Shown piece after piece: positions 7,419-16,487 of a stretch of DNA of 32,162 bases. The position numbers and the translations under genes were made by a program. The notes below the pieces were generated by a model that was not told the origin of the DNA, made no database searches, and saw only the letters and a list, made by a program, of their open reading frames with translations. Each line of letters begins with the position of its first letter. The first letter of the stretch is position 1. This stretch comes from Parcubacteria group bacterium (GTDB taxonomy: Bacteria > Patescibacteriota > Patescibacteriia > Patescibacteriales > GWC2-42-12): contig JACPHD010000004.1 in NCBI GenBank assembly GCA_016188785.1, positions 1-32,162 of the forward strand, written 5' to 3'.

Positions 7419-10400
7419 ATGACTAAAAAAATAAAAAATCTAATAATATTTACTTGTCTGGTAACGGCAATTTTTGCCGCGGCTCATTTTGCCGTGGCGG
7501 CCGGGCTTGATGTTGGTTTAGACAAGGCGGCTGGCACGGGTTTAAGCGCGGTTAACGACCCGCGCGTTATCGCGGCCAAGATAATAAGAATAGCCTTGGG
7601 TTTTTTGGGCCTGATCGCGGTCAGCCTGATTATTTACGCCGGTTGGTTATGGATGACCGCCGAGGGTCAGGAAGAAAAAATAGCCAAAGCCAAAAAAGTT
7701 TTAATCGGCGCGGTCATCGGCCTGCTCATAGCCGTGTCGGCTTTTGCCATCGCCAGTTTTATCTTATCCAAACTAATTGGCGCGACCACTGGCGGCGGCG
7801 ATGGTACGGTTTGCGACCCGCCTTGCGGCAACGGACAATTTTGCTGTAATAGTTCATGTTCCAGCTCGCCTTGCGGCGGCCCTCCCGGCGGCGATTTTTT
7901 TAATATAAGATCAACTATTCCGAGAAATTTAGATACTGGGGTAATTAGAAATGCGATCATAAAAGTTTTCTTTAATAAAACTATCGGCGATACTGTTAAT
8001 CAGGCGATTTTAGATAATAATTTTAAAGTGGAAAAAATTGCCGTTATTGATCCGGCGACTGAAGCTGAAACTGACTTTGGTCCTGAGCTGGTGGCCGGTA
8101 TGGTAGGTCTAGCGCCCAACCGCGAAGAAATAAATTTTAAGAGCGGCGCCGCTTGCGGCAATGAAGCCAATACTCCCAATTGCTTGCCAGAGTGGAGTAA
8201 ATTCAGGGTAACTGTTAACGGCGCTAGCGGTCTAGTGTCAGTCAATGGCCAAAGCTTAAATTGCTCTTTAGGAGCTAACTGCCAGTTTGTATTTTCAACT
8301 AGTAATGTTATTGATGCGAGCGGGCCCAGGTCAGGAATCTTGTCAGCGCAAATCTGTCGGGATGATGGCGCGTTAGCCTCAATCCCGAATGCCAATTTAG
8401 TTAATGGCTGGGCCAGAGATGATATCGGCGTGGCTGATTTAAGATTTTGCTCCCTAAAACAAGGCGAAACGGAAAATTGTTTTCCTGATTCGGTTAAAAC
8501 CGGCGGTCTGAGCCAAACTTATTTAAGCCATAGTTATAAATATGATACTAGTAGCTATCAAGTTGGCGATAATTATATATTTAGAGTTAAAGCTAGCGAT
8601 GCGGCGGCGCAAATTGGTAACGCCGAGTTTACTACAACAATACGCGCCGGACATTGCTGTAATGGCGTAAAAGATTCAAATGAAACCGATGTGGATTGCG
8701 GCGGCGAGTGCGGGGCCTGCGAGGGCGCGGCGTGCGCTAATGATATGAGCGCGCCGGCGGTTTGCAGTGATAATTTATGCGCTTCACAAACTTGTAGTTC
8801 TAATGGTTCTACGGCCGCCAGCTGCGCCCAAGCCGGTTATGCGGCCGGAACTGAAAGCTGCTGTTTGTGCCAGCGGCCGCCGATCATTACCGGCTTGTCT
8901 CCTTTAGGCGGTTTTTGCGCTGATGACATAAATAAAGCCTGCTTAACCGATAACGATTGCGGTCCGGTCATTAAATGCGATATTAATACGTCTAATGGCG
9001 CGGTGGGTAATTTTTTTACGATTTCCGGCAGATATTTTGGCGCCAGTCCGGGTAAAGTTTATACTTTTGACGGCGCCGCCGGCTGGGTTGAAGCCAAATT
9101 AGCCAATGATGCCGCGGCCGGTAATGCTCAATGCGGCAATAAGGTTTGGAGCGACAGCCAAATAATTGCTATTGTTCCGACCGGCGCTAAAACAGGAGCA
9201 GTAAAAGTAGAGGTTGCTGGCGGGTTAGACACGACTAGCAATAAAACCGGCGTGCCTGATTTTAAAATAAATACCATTGATCGGCCCGGACTTTGTTTAT
9301 TAAATCCTGATCAGGGCAAACAAGATGATATAATAAATTATAATGGCATTAAACTCTCTGCTGCCAGCCCTTATTTTGGTAATTTAGAAAGTAAAGTCGC
9401 CGGAGTTGAACCAGTTTTTAATAATAAAGACGGCACGGCTAAAGTGCCTAATATCGCGGCCGGCAGAACCACCAGTTTTGTTATAAAAGGCAAAGTAATC
9501 AGTAATTTTTTAAATTTTACTAAACAGGCGGAAGTGGATAAAGGACCGTTTATTACTTCATTTGAACCTCACGAAGGCGCGGTCGGACAATATGTAACCA
9601 TTAACGGCCGTGGTTTCGGCAATACCAGAGGATTGGTTTATTTTGGCGGTATTGACGGTCAGGCGGCTAGTTTTGATTTTCCCCAAATTTGCGCCGACTC
9701 AATTTGGAGCGATAAGCAGGTTATTATAAAAGTTCCGACCGGGCTGGCTAATGGCCATTATAGAATCACCATGAAAATCGGCGCTTGGCCGGCTATTGAT
9801 ACTACGGCTATTCAGCCGGCGGTTGATTTTGAGGCTGATGATTCTTTGCCGTTAAAACCTAGTCTATGTAAAATCAATCCCATAATCGGCCAGGCTAATA
9901 GCCAGATAAATTTGTATGGCGAGTATTTTGGCCAGCAAGACAGCAACAGTAAAGTAAGATTTCAGCTAAATAAAGATCAGACGGTTTTTACTTATTGGGC
10001 TAAGGATGATGATCCAAAAATAACCGGCTTTAAGTCTGATAAAATAATAGCTAAAGTGCCGGTTGAGGCTATAACCGGACCGGTCAGGGTAGTTAAGAAT
10101 AATCCAGAATTAGTTGGCAATGGTTTAAATTTTACCGTGGGCGCTTGCGAAAAAACCGCTGATTGCGGCGCTGGCAGTCTTTGCTGTTCGGCCGGCACGC
10201 CTTACGCCGGCCAATGCAAAACCGGCGTTGTCGAGCAAGATGTTTGTTTTCTGGAAATAAAAGCTTGCGTTTATGAATGGAATTTTAGTACCGCCGGTTC
10301 TGTCTGCTCGGTTAATCAGAGACAATGCGGCCTTTCTTGCTGTAACACAGGCGATAGCTGTGATGCTGGCTATGATAATGGCACAGGCAAATGCGATGAT

Positions 10401-13400
10401 ATTATTTGCGCGCCGGGAGTGATTACTTGCGGCAGTCAGTGTTGTCCAGGCGCGATTAGCTGTGATATTGAGACTGGAGCTTGTCCCGGACAATGCGCGG
10501 CCGGCCAGACAAGATGCAATATCCCGAGTTCGCCGATTGGCGCGCCTCAATTTAATTGCTGTAGTAGGGGTCAGTGTAATGAGTTGACAGGCCAATGCGA
10601 TAGTTGTCCGGTTGATAAACCGGATCAGTGCGGCAACGGCGGCTGTTGCAGCAGTGTGGCCAATTGTAAAGATACTGACAATAATCCGGCTACTCCCACT
10701 CAATGCGCTGATCCTCTATCTTGCGCCAGTTATGGCAATCAGTGTTCAGATTCTTATTTATGTCCTAATTCGCCGGGCAAGTGTTCAGTTAAGCCAGGCG
10801 GCCCGGTTGATACTGGTATAAAATGCAGCGATGACGTCTGCCAAGAATTAGCCGGCTGCCAGGGCAATGATGGAAGTAATCTATGCTCCTACAGTTTAAC
10901 CTTAAATAGATGTAAAAAAATTTCCGACACTTGTGATTTAGCTCAAGTTATTAATGATATAAACGGTAGACAAGTTGCGTTAAAATGCGGCTTGGTTGAC
11001 AGTAAAAATGTCTGGTATTATGAGAGTAAACAAACTTGCGTAAGCGGCTACAGCAAAAGTATTGATAAAAATAAATGTTTGGGTGCGGACTGTACTGCTT
11101 GCGACAATGGATTTGCTTGTGTCGCGGAAAATGAAGCTGGGATTTGCGTGGTTGATATGAATATTTGTCCGGCCGACTCCAGCTGTGATAATGGTAAGTG
11201 TTTAAAAATAATACAGTCGAATTGCGAATGCTGTTGCAATAAAACTGAAAATACGGTCAGCGGCAGTAATCCGGCTTGTTGTACTGGTCTTAGTTGCCAA
11301 TCAACTTGCGGCGCTGGCGGAAATTTTGGGCTTTGCACCGGTTGCACCGTGGCCGGCGATCAGGCCGCTGCTAACGCGAAATGCAATTGTACCGGCGCTA
11401 GCGGAAAATTTTGCGATATGGCCGGCGCCGGCGGACTAGGGACCTGCTTAGACTGCGCTTCTCTAACTAATGCGCAAGCGTGCAGTGATCAGGGAAAAGA
11501 TTCCTGTTGTGTTGATGCGCAGTATGGCAATACTTGCCGCGCCGGCGCCGGGCAAAAAGGCATTGGCGTTAGCGGCAGTCCTGATTATAATTATTGCGCT
11601 TATTATCAGTGCCAGATAATAAACGTTAGCGCTGTCTGCGGCGGACCGATAGCCTCCTCCACTTCGCCGACTTATAAAACTGAAACTGACTGTAACGAGC
11701 AATGTGAACCGCCACCGCAATTCGGCCAGCAGTGTTCTACTTATGGTTCAATCAAGGGCGAAAAAACAGCGGGAAAAAGCTGTAATATCAGCCAATGCGC
11801 CGGATTTTCTTGCTTAAATGATAATGGGTCTGGTCCGACGGCGCCTAATGCCTGCGGCACTTGTTGTTGTGATCCTAATGCCGCAGTTGATCAATGTAAA
11901 GCAATCAGCTCAAACTTGTCTTGTTATAAAGATAAAGGCAGTTGTTCTGGCGCTAATCGCGGACTTTGTTGCGGTTGCAGTAAGGATAATGAATGCGGCG
12001 ATGGTAATATAGGCTGTGGCGGTGATACCTGTTGCCAGGCCAGGCCCAGAGTAGTTGAAACCACGCCGACTGACGGAGACGGCAATGATGGCGAGCATAA
12101 AGTTTGCCGTAATAGCCTGATTAAAGCCGTTTTTAATCAGGCTATGCAAATAAATAGTTTTAACACCAATATTATCGTAGTCGGCGATTATAAACTGGAA
12201 GCTTGTCCGGCTGATACCGAATATTTAACCGCTATTTATAGACCGAACATTTTTGTTAGAATAAAATTTTGGCTGGCTAAAATACCAGTAGTTAATAAAT
12301 TATTTATCTCTGAAGTCAGAGCCTTAACTGGAAATTATTGCTCAGTTATCGGCAAAGTCAGCGGTCTGATAAAAACCGATGCCAGCGGCGCTAAAACAAC
12401 CGATCTGGAATTCCGGCCGCAAAAGGCCCTAGAGGCAAATCGGAAATATTATGTTATAATAAAAGGCGACTCTGACGTGGCCGATGCTGTGAGCAACGGA
12501 GTTTTAAGCCAAGCTGGCATTGGTATGAAAGCAGAAGGCTATAATGAGGAAAACCCAGCTATTTTTAACGGCCTAGCTTTCGCTAATGCTAAGGTTTGGT
12601 CGTTCACTACTATGGGCGAAAATGAAGTAAATAAGGGAATTTGCACAATTGATAAGGTTGTGGTAAATCCAAGTTCGTATGTTTTTCAGACCAATGAAGA
12701 TAATAATAGAGATAATAATCAGGCTGATAAAACGACTTTTAACACCATTACCGATAGTGATCTGGTTTTTAGCGCACAAGCTTACGCCAGCAACGGCCAG
12801 CTTTTAACCGCTACGGCTGATTATAACTGGTCCTGGACCTGGACATCAGATAATGAGGCTGTGGCTAAGGTAGAAAAACTTGCCGAACCAGAGCCTTTTA
12901 GAGCTATGGTTACAGCACAAAAAAAAGTAGTTGATGATAAAACTGAAATTACCGCTATGGCTAAATTTTCCGATATAGAGAAAGCCGGTAGCGCTAAGGT
13001 CTATGTATTTTTATGTAAAAATATTTGGCCGCCGCTTAAGAACGACATAGGCGGTAATTTAATTTGGGAGTCATGGCGAGATGCGCCTAATAATTGCACT
13101 ATCCCGGCCGATAATTGTTCTGACAATAATTTTGAATTATATTATTGCCGCGATGCTGGTGGCTTAGGCACGGCTGATGATTTGCCGGCTATTTTAAGCG
13201 ATACGGCCGTAATCCGCGGTTTTTCAGCCGAACCGGATATTTTAAAAGAATTTTATTTCTTTAGAGAAGAGTTGCCTGATACGGCTGGTATAAATTTAGC
13301 TACTACGACTAACGACACGATTAAACAGGGTGGCAAGGCTGGTCTGGTTTGGCAGGCTATTACTGTGCCCGATGGACAAACCTTAGACAAATATTTGGTT

Positions 13401-13883
13401 TATTATGGCGTTAAATCTAAAAATTATACTGAATTAGCTGCCGTGGCCACAGTCGGCACAATTGATAACCCGTTTATCATCAGTAATTTAATCAATGGTG
13501 TTAAATATTATTTCGCGGTTACAGCCAAATACAAGAGCGGAGCCGAGAGCGGCTATTCTAATCAGACTAATTTTATCCCGGCTGACAAGTGGCCGCCGTT
13601 TAAGCCGGTTTTGTCCGGCGTATCTATGGCGACAAGCACTGCTAGCTTAAGCTGGCCGGATAATCAAGACGATACTGCCTTTTATAAAATTTATTATGGC
13701 GCCATTAGCGGCTTTTTAGGCGCGTCGGTAAGTTTAGATAAAAATAAATGTGTTGATGAAAAATGCGAATTGAAAATAAATAATTTAAACAGCGGCACAA
13801 CCTATTATTTCGCGGTCTCGGCTATAGACGGTTATAATAATGAAAGCAATAAGTCTAGTGAAATTAATTTAATAATAAAATAA
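7419..13883 (+). CDS. Giant pilin-anchored multidomain surface protein (2154 aa)
   Basis: I start this at the ATG at 7419 (MTKKIKNLIIFTCLV) rather than 7272, because the extra residues translate the palindromic repeat. The first 120 residues are a paralogue of the upstream gene's membrane hairpin (YAGWLWMTAEGQ). Then come a Big_5-like Ig domain (about 160-300); a Cys motif of the type DVDCGGECGAC (about 420); IPT/TIG domains (about 486-600, 707-800 and 814-905); a Cys-rich block (about 907-1544) with many CC and CxxC pairs; another Big_5-like domain (about 1545-1700); an Ig-like segment (about 1747-1864); and two fibronectin type III domains (about 1957-2154) with NGVKYYFAVTA and SGTTYYFAVSA. 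The role is inferred as a large adhesin or surface filament. The Cys-rich block would need oxidative folding, possibly by the DsbA/DsbB genes downstream. Confidence 0.72.
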   Translation: MTKKIKNLIIFTCLVTAIFAAAHFAVAAGLDVGLDKAAGTGLSAVNDPRVIAAKIIRIALGFLGLIAVSLIIYAGWLWMTAEGQEEKIAKAKKVLIGAVIGLLIAVSAFAIASFILSKLIGATTGGGDGTVCDPPCGNGQFCCNSSCSSSPCGGPPGGDFFNIRSTIPRNLDTGVIRNAIIKVFFNKTIGDTVNQAILDNNFKVEKIAVIDPATEAETDFGPELVAGMVGLAPNREEINFKSGAACGNEANTPNCLPEWSKFRVTVNGASGLVSVNGQSLNCSLGANCQFVFSTSNVIDASGPRSGILSAQICRDDGALASIPNANLVNGWARDDIGVADLRFCSLKQGETENCFPDSVKTGGLSQTYLSHSYKYDTSSYQVGDNYIFRVKASDAAAQIGNAEFTTTIRAGHCCNGVKDSNETDVDCGGECGACEGAACANDMSAPAVCSDNLCASQTCSSNGSTAASCAQAGYAAGTESCCLCQRPPIITGLSPLGGFCADDINKACLTDNDCGPVIKCDINTSNGAVGNFFTISGRYFGASPGKVYTFDGAAGWVEAKLANDAAAGNAQCGNKVWSDSQIIAIVPTGAKTGAVKVEVAGGLDTTSNKTGVPDFKINTIDRPGLCLLNPDQGKQDDIINYNGIKLSAASPYFGNLESKVAGVEPVFNNKDGTAKVPNIAAGRTTSFVIKGKVISNFLNFTKQAEVDKGPFITSFEPHEGAVGQYVTINGRGFGNTRGLVYFGGIDGQAASFDFPQICADSIWSDKQVIIKVPTGLANGHYRITMKIGAWPAIDTTAIQPAVDFEADDSLPLKPSLCKINPIIGQANSQINLYGEYFGQQDSNSKVRFQLNKDQTVFTYWAKDDDPKITGFKSDKIIAKVPVEAITGPVRVVKNNPELVGNGLNFTVGACEKTADCGAGSLCCSAGTPYAGQCKTGVVEQDVCFLEIKACVYEWNFSTAGSVCSVNQRQCGLSCCNTGDSCDAGYDNGTGKCDDIICAPGVITCGSQCCPGAISCDIETGACPGQCAAGQTRCNIPSSPIGAPQFNCCSRGQCNELTGQCDSCPVDKPDQCGNGGCCSSVANCKDTDNNPATPTQCADPLSCASYGNQCSDSYLCPNSPGKCSVKPGGPVDTGIKCSDDVCQELAGCQGNDGSNLCSYSLTLNRCKKISDTCDLAQVINDINGRQVALKCGLVDSKNVWYYESKQTCVSGYSKSIDKNKCLGADCTACDNGFACVAENEAGICVVDMNICPADSSCDNGKCLKIIQSNCECCCNKTENTVSGSNPACCTGLSCQSTCGAGGNFGLCTGCTVAGDQAAANAKCNCTGASGKFCDMAGAGGLGTCLDCASLTNAQACSDQGKDSCCVDAQYGNTCRAGAGQKGIGVSGSPDYNYCAYYQCQIINVSAVCGGPIASSTSPTYKTETDCNEQCEPPPQFGQQCSTYGSIKGEKTAGKSCNISQCAGFSCLNDNGSGPTAPNACGTCCCDPNAAVDQCKAISSNLSCYKDKGSCSGANRGLCCGCSKDNECGDGNIGCGGDTCCQARPRVVETTPTDGDGNDGEHKVCRNSLIKAVFNQAMQINSFNTNIIVVGDYKLEACPADTEYLTAIYRPNIFVRIKFWLAKIPVVNKLFISEVRALTGNYCSVIGKVSGLIKTDASGAKTTDLEFRPQKALEANRKYYVIIKGDSDVADAVSNGVLSQAGIGMKAEGYNEENPAIFNGLAFANAKVWSFTTMGENEVNKGICTIDKVVVNPSSYVFQTNEDNNRDNNQADKTTFNTITDSDLVFSAQAYASNGQLLTATADYNWSWTWTSDNEAVAKVEKLAEPEPFRAMVTAQKKVVDDKTEITAMAKFSDIEKAGSAKVYVFLCKNIWPPLKNDIGGNLIWESWRDAPNNCTIPADNCSDNNFELYYCRDAGGLGTADDLPAILSDTAVIRGFSAEPDILKEFYFFREELPDTAGINLATTTNDTIKQGGKAGLVWQAITVPDGQTLDKYLVYYGVKSKNYTELAAVATVGTIDNPFIISNLINGVKYYFAVTAKYKSGAESGYSNQTNFIPADKWPPFKPVLSGVSMATSTASLSWPDNQDDTAFYKIYYGAISGFLGASVSLDKNKCVDEKCELKINNLNSGTTYYFAVSAIDGYNNESNKSSEINLIIK

Positions 13884-13884
13884 T

Positions 13885-14544
13885 ATGTTTGATGAATTAG
13901 ACAAGCAAAATACACCGCTCCAACCGCCAGCGCCGGTTAAAACCGAAGACATTTTTTCCCAAGTTGATAAAACCGTTAAACCCGAGCCGTTCAGGCCAAG
14001 AGATCCTAATTCTCCGCCAGCTTCAGGCACGGTCATACCGGCGGCGGCCGGCTGGCTAAAAAATAAGCCCATGGTTTTCAGCTTGATTTTTGGCGGCTTA
14101 TTGGTAGTTTTAGCTGGTGGCTATTTTGGTTTAAAGCTGGCGGTTAATGGCGCGGCCACGGTTAAAAAGACCGCGGTTCAAGAAGAAACAAAAAATAACC
14201 CGTCGGCGCCGGCGGGTCAAGTCAAAACAGAAATTCCAAATTTAGTTGAGCCGCCGCTTCAGGCGACTAGCACGCCCCTAGATCAGCCGGTTGAACCGCC
14301 CAAAGTTAGCCAGCCGATTGATACTGATCAGGATGGCTTAACCGATGAAGAAGAGGCCAGATTAGGCGCTAATGCTAATAATCCGGATACTGATGGCGAT
14401 GGTTTGACTGACCGCGAAGAAGCCAAAGTCTACGGCACGGATCCGCTTAAAGCTGATACTGACGGCGACGGCTATGCGGACGGCGCTGAAATTAAAAATA
14501 ACTATAATCCTAATGGCCAGGGCAAATTATATGAAATAAAATAG
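13885..14544 (+). CDS. Membrane-anchored protein with thrombospondin type 3 calcium repeats
   Basis: This 219-aa protein begins 1 nt after the stop of the giant protein, so translational coupling is likely. A Pro-rich cytoplasmic N terminus (1-60) is followed by one transmembrane helix (about 62-88) and a Pro/Thr-rich spacer. Three Ca-binding TSP3-like repeats follow (about 148-205) with the motifs DTDQDGLTDEEE, DTDGDGLTDREE and DTDGDGYADGAE. The topology suggests an exposed calcium-binding domain. It has the same architecture as the next gene, so the two are probably paralogues working with the surface proteins. Confidence 0.7.
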   Translation: MFDELDKQNTPLQPPAPVKTEDIFSQVDKTVKPEPFRPRDPNSPPASGTVIPAAAGWLKNKPMVFSLIFGGLLVVLAGGYFGLKLAVNGAATVKKTAVQEETKNNPSAPAGQVKTEIPNLVEPPLQATSTPLDQPVEPPKVSQPIDTDQDGLTDEEEARLGANANNPDTDGDGLTDREEAKVYGTDPLKADTDGDGYADGAEIKNNYNPNGQGKLYEIK

Positions 14545-14555
14545 CCTTATGTATT

Positions 14556-15566
14556 ATGTTTAATTTTTTCAATTTTTTTAAAAAAAATAAATTAGAACAG
14601 CCTGAAATAATAGAAAAAAAAGTTTCTGATGCTTTGCCAGAACCGGTTAAAACTGATGATGTAGTTATTCATGTTATGCCGGAACGTTTCCGCCATCAGC
14701 CGGTTAAACAAAGTAACGCTAAAACTACCGGCTTGGTGATAATTGTCAGTGGAGCCATGGTTTTAATAGTGGCTTCGGCGGCTTTATATTATTTTTTATT
14801 AAGGCAGCCAAGCGCCACGGTTGTTCAAAAGCCGCCAGCGGCCGCGGAGAATAATCAGCCGCCAGAAACCGCGCCGACCGTTAAAATTCCCGAGGTTATA
14901 ACCGCCACTGGCACCGAAACCGCGACTTTGTCTTTAGGCGGCGAAAGCGCCACTACCACCGCGGCTACGACAACTCCTGAAAATGCGCCGCCGGCTCAAG
15001 ACCTTAATTTGCGCGCCGGCGCGGACCGTGATAATGACGGCTTAACCGACTTGGAAGAGACTCTTTTAGGCGTCAGTTCAACTACGCCGGACACTGACGG
15101 CGATGGCTATCTTGACGGCGCTGAACTTATAAATTTATATAATCCGGCCGGCGCTGGCAAATTAACCGCCAATGCGCATATTTCTCTTTATGAAAACAAG
15201 ACTTTTGCTTATGATTTGCTTTATCCCTCGGCCTGGACAACCAGCATTAACGGCGGGGACGATTCGCTCATGTTTAAATCAGGCGATAATCAATTTGTGC
15301 AGATCATCGCCCAGCCTAACGCCAATAAAGAAACACTTGACGCTTGGTATATGGAACAGCTGGCCGTTTTAACTATCAATGAAGCCGATCGAGCAAGCGG
15401 TTCTAATTGGCAGGGTCTTAAAAGTCCGGACAGTTTAAATGTGTATCTAATGGATAAAAAGCAAAACTATATTTTCAGCTTAACCTATAACCCGGGCAAC
15501 GCCGATGTTTTAGATTATTCTAATATTTTCAAGATGATGATTAAGTCATTTAATTTAAAAGATTAG
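14556..15566 (+). CDS. Membrane-anchored TSP3-repeat protein with an extra C-terminal domain
   Basis: This 336-aa protein has a charged N terminus, one transmembrane helix (about 58-82) and a Pro/Thr/Ala-rich spacer. Two TSP3-like repeats (about 152-195) carry DRDNDGLTDLEE and DTDGDGYLDGAE. Unlike its neighbour it ends with an alpha/beta domain (about 205-336) that starts YENKTFAYDLLYPSAW. This resembles the PsbP-like lipoprotein fold common in Patescibacteria, but I cannot confirm it. It lies 11 nt after the previous stop and 5 nt before ybeY, so the cluster may be read through into ybeY-dgkA. Confidence 0.68.
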   Translation: MFNFFNFFKKNKLEQPEIIEKKVSDALPEPVKTDDVVIHVMPERFRHQPVKQSNAKTTGLVIIVSGAMVLIVASAALYYFLLRQPSATVVQKPPAAAENNQPPETAPTVKIPEVITATGTETATLSLGGESATTTAATTTPENAPPAQDLNLRAGADRDNDGLTDLEETLLGVSSTTPDTDGDGYLDGAELINLYNPAGAGKLTANAHISLYENKTFAYDLLYPSAWTTSINGGDDSLMFKSGDNQFVQIIAQPNANKETLDAWYMEQLAVLTINEADRASGSNWQGLKSPDSLNVYLMDKKQNYIFSLTYNPGNADVLDYSNIFKMMIKSFNLKD

Positions 15567-15571
15567 CCGGC

Positions 15572-15979
15572 ATGAAAATTGAGATAAATAATTTAACTAA
15601 AGAAAAAATTGATTTGAGGTTGGTAAAGAGAATTATAAGCGCTTTTAGCCGGGCTTATAAAGTAAATAAAAATAAAGAGCTTTCTCTGGCCTTTGTCAGC
15701 GATGCGGTCATAAAAAAATTAAATAATACTTATCGCGGCTTAAATCAAACGACTGACATTTTGTCGTTCGCGGGAGAAGAAAATTTTTTAGGCGAACTGG
15801 TTATTAATTATAGTCAAATTAAGCGCCAAGCCGGCGACTTTAAGAATAGCGCTGAAAAAGAATTGGTTTTTATATTAGTCCATGGCTTGCTCCATTTAAT
15901 CGGTTGTGATGATAAAACCAAAAAACAAAGGCTAGAAATGATAAAGTTGGGCGAAAAGTTTATAAAAAATTATTTATGA
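15572..15979 (+). CDS. ybeY: Endoribonuclease YbeY (rRNA maturation), variant metal site
   Basis: The 135-aa protein has the YbeY core: LNNTYRGLNQTTDILSFA, then GELVIN, then HGLLHLIGCDD. YbeY is a single-strand-specific metallo-RNase used in 16S rRNA 3'-end processing and ribosome quality control. The canonical Zn motif is HGxLHLxGYDH; here the third ligand position reads Asp instead of His (GCDD). Asp can bind zinc in other metalloenzymes, so activity may persist. The gene ends with TGA, the only TGA stop I noted among the main genes, and lies 6 nt before dgkA. Confidence 0.88.
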   Translation: MKIEINNLTKEKIDLRLVKRIISAFSRAYKVNKNKELSLAFVSDAVIKKLNNTYRGLNQTTDILSFAGEENFLGELVINYSQIKRQAGDFKNSAEKELVFILVHGLLHLIGCDDKTKKQRLEMIKLGEKFIKNYL

Positions 15980-15985
15980 TATGAT

Positions 15986-16360
15986 ATGATTAGAGTTTCA
16001 AGACTGTTTAAAAGCTATACCTACGCTATTAAGGGGTTGTTTAAAACTTTTCGCGAAGAGCAAAATTTAAAAATTCAAATTTTTGCCAGCCTGATGGTAT
16101 TTATTTTAGGAATTTATTTTTCTCTTAGCCGGCTTGAATGGGCGGTTTTAACGTTGGCGGTTTGTTTGGTTTTAACCGCCGAGATTACCAACAGCGCGGT
16201 TGAACGGGTAACTGATGTTTTAAAACCCAGGATCAATACTTACGTCAAAGAGATTAAAGATATTATGGCGGCCGCGGTTTTACTGTCGTCCATCGCGGCG
16301 GCGATTATCGGTATTTTAGTTTTTTGGCCTTATTTGAGTAAATATTTTGGACAGTTTTAA
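15986..16360 (+). CDS. dgkA: Diacylglycerol/undecaprenol kinase family protein
   Basis: The 124-aa integral membrane kinase has three transmembrane helices. It carries the family signature AEITNSAVERVTD (about 64-76) followed by IKDIMAAAVLLSSI (about 91-104), which match the conserved Glu, Asn and Asp positions of the active site. In Gram-positive-like lineages the substrate is usually undecaprenol, recycled for cell-wall synthesis. The position next to ybeY is a common bacterial arrangement. Confidence 0.88.
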   Translation: MIRVSRLFKSYTYAIKGLFKTFREEQNLKIQIFASLMVFILGIYFSLSRLEWAVLTLAVCLVLTAEITNSAVERVTDVLKPRINTYVKEIKDIMAAAVLLSSIAAAIIGILVFWPYLSKYFGQF

Positions 16361-16376
16361 ATTATTTTAGTATAAT
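16347..16376 (+). promoter_or_regulatory. Sigma-70-like promoter for ftsA(-ftsZ)
   Basis: TTGGAC (16347-16352), an 18-nt spacer and a perfect TATAAT (16371-16376). The -35 box is inside the end of dgkA. The leader before ftsA would be about 105 nt. Confidence 0.55.
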
Positions 16377-16399
16377 ATAAATACGAATTACGAATCCTT

Positions 16400-16462
16400 T
16401 ACGAATTTACAAATAATATAATAAAAATTAGCGAATAAATTAAACCGTATTCGTAAATTCGT
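16400..16462. repeat. AT-rich inverted repeat in the ftsA leader
   Basis: TACGAATTTAC at 16400-16410 is the reverse complement of GTAAATTCGTA at 16453-16463. Extra copies of ACGAATT and a short AAATTTGTAATTTG arm flank it. It resembles the AT-rich intergenic repeats found elsewhere in the window. Confidence 0.6.
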
Positions 16463-16487
16463 ATTAAATTTGTAATTTGTATACATT

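Noticed and set aside
10125-10703. 192-aa minus-strand ORF inside the giant surface gene
   Set aside because: Composition is Ala/Thr/Ile-biased with no motif, and the plus-strand Cys-rich frame continues without a break.
15977-16360. UGA recoding (code 25) fusing ybeY and dgkA
   Set aside because: The TGA between them is in frame, but very long ORFs in the window contain no internal TGA, so UGA is an ordinary stop.
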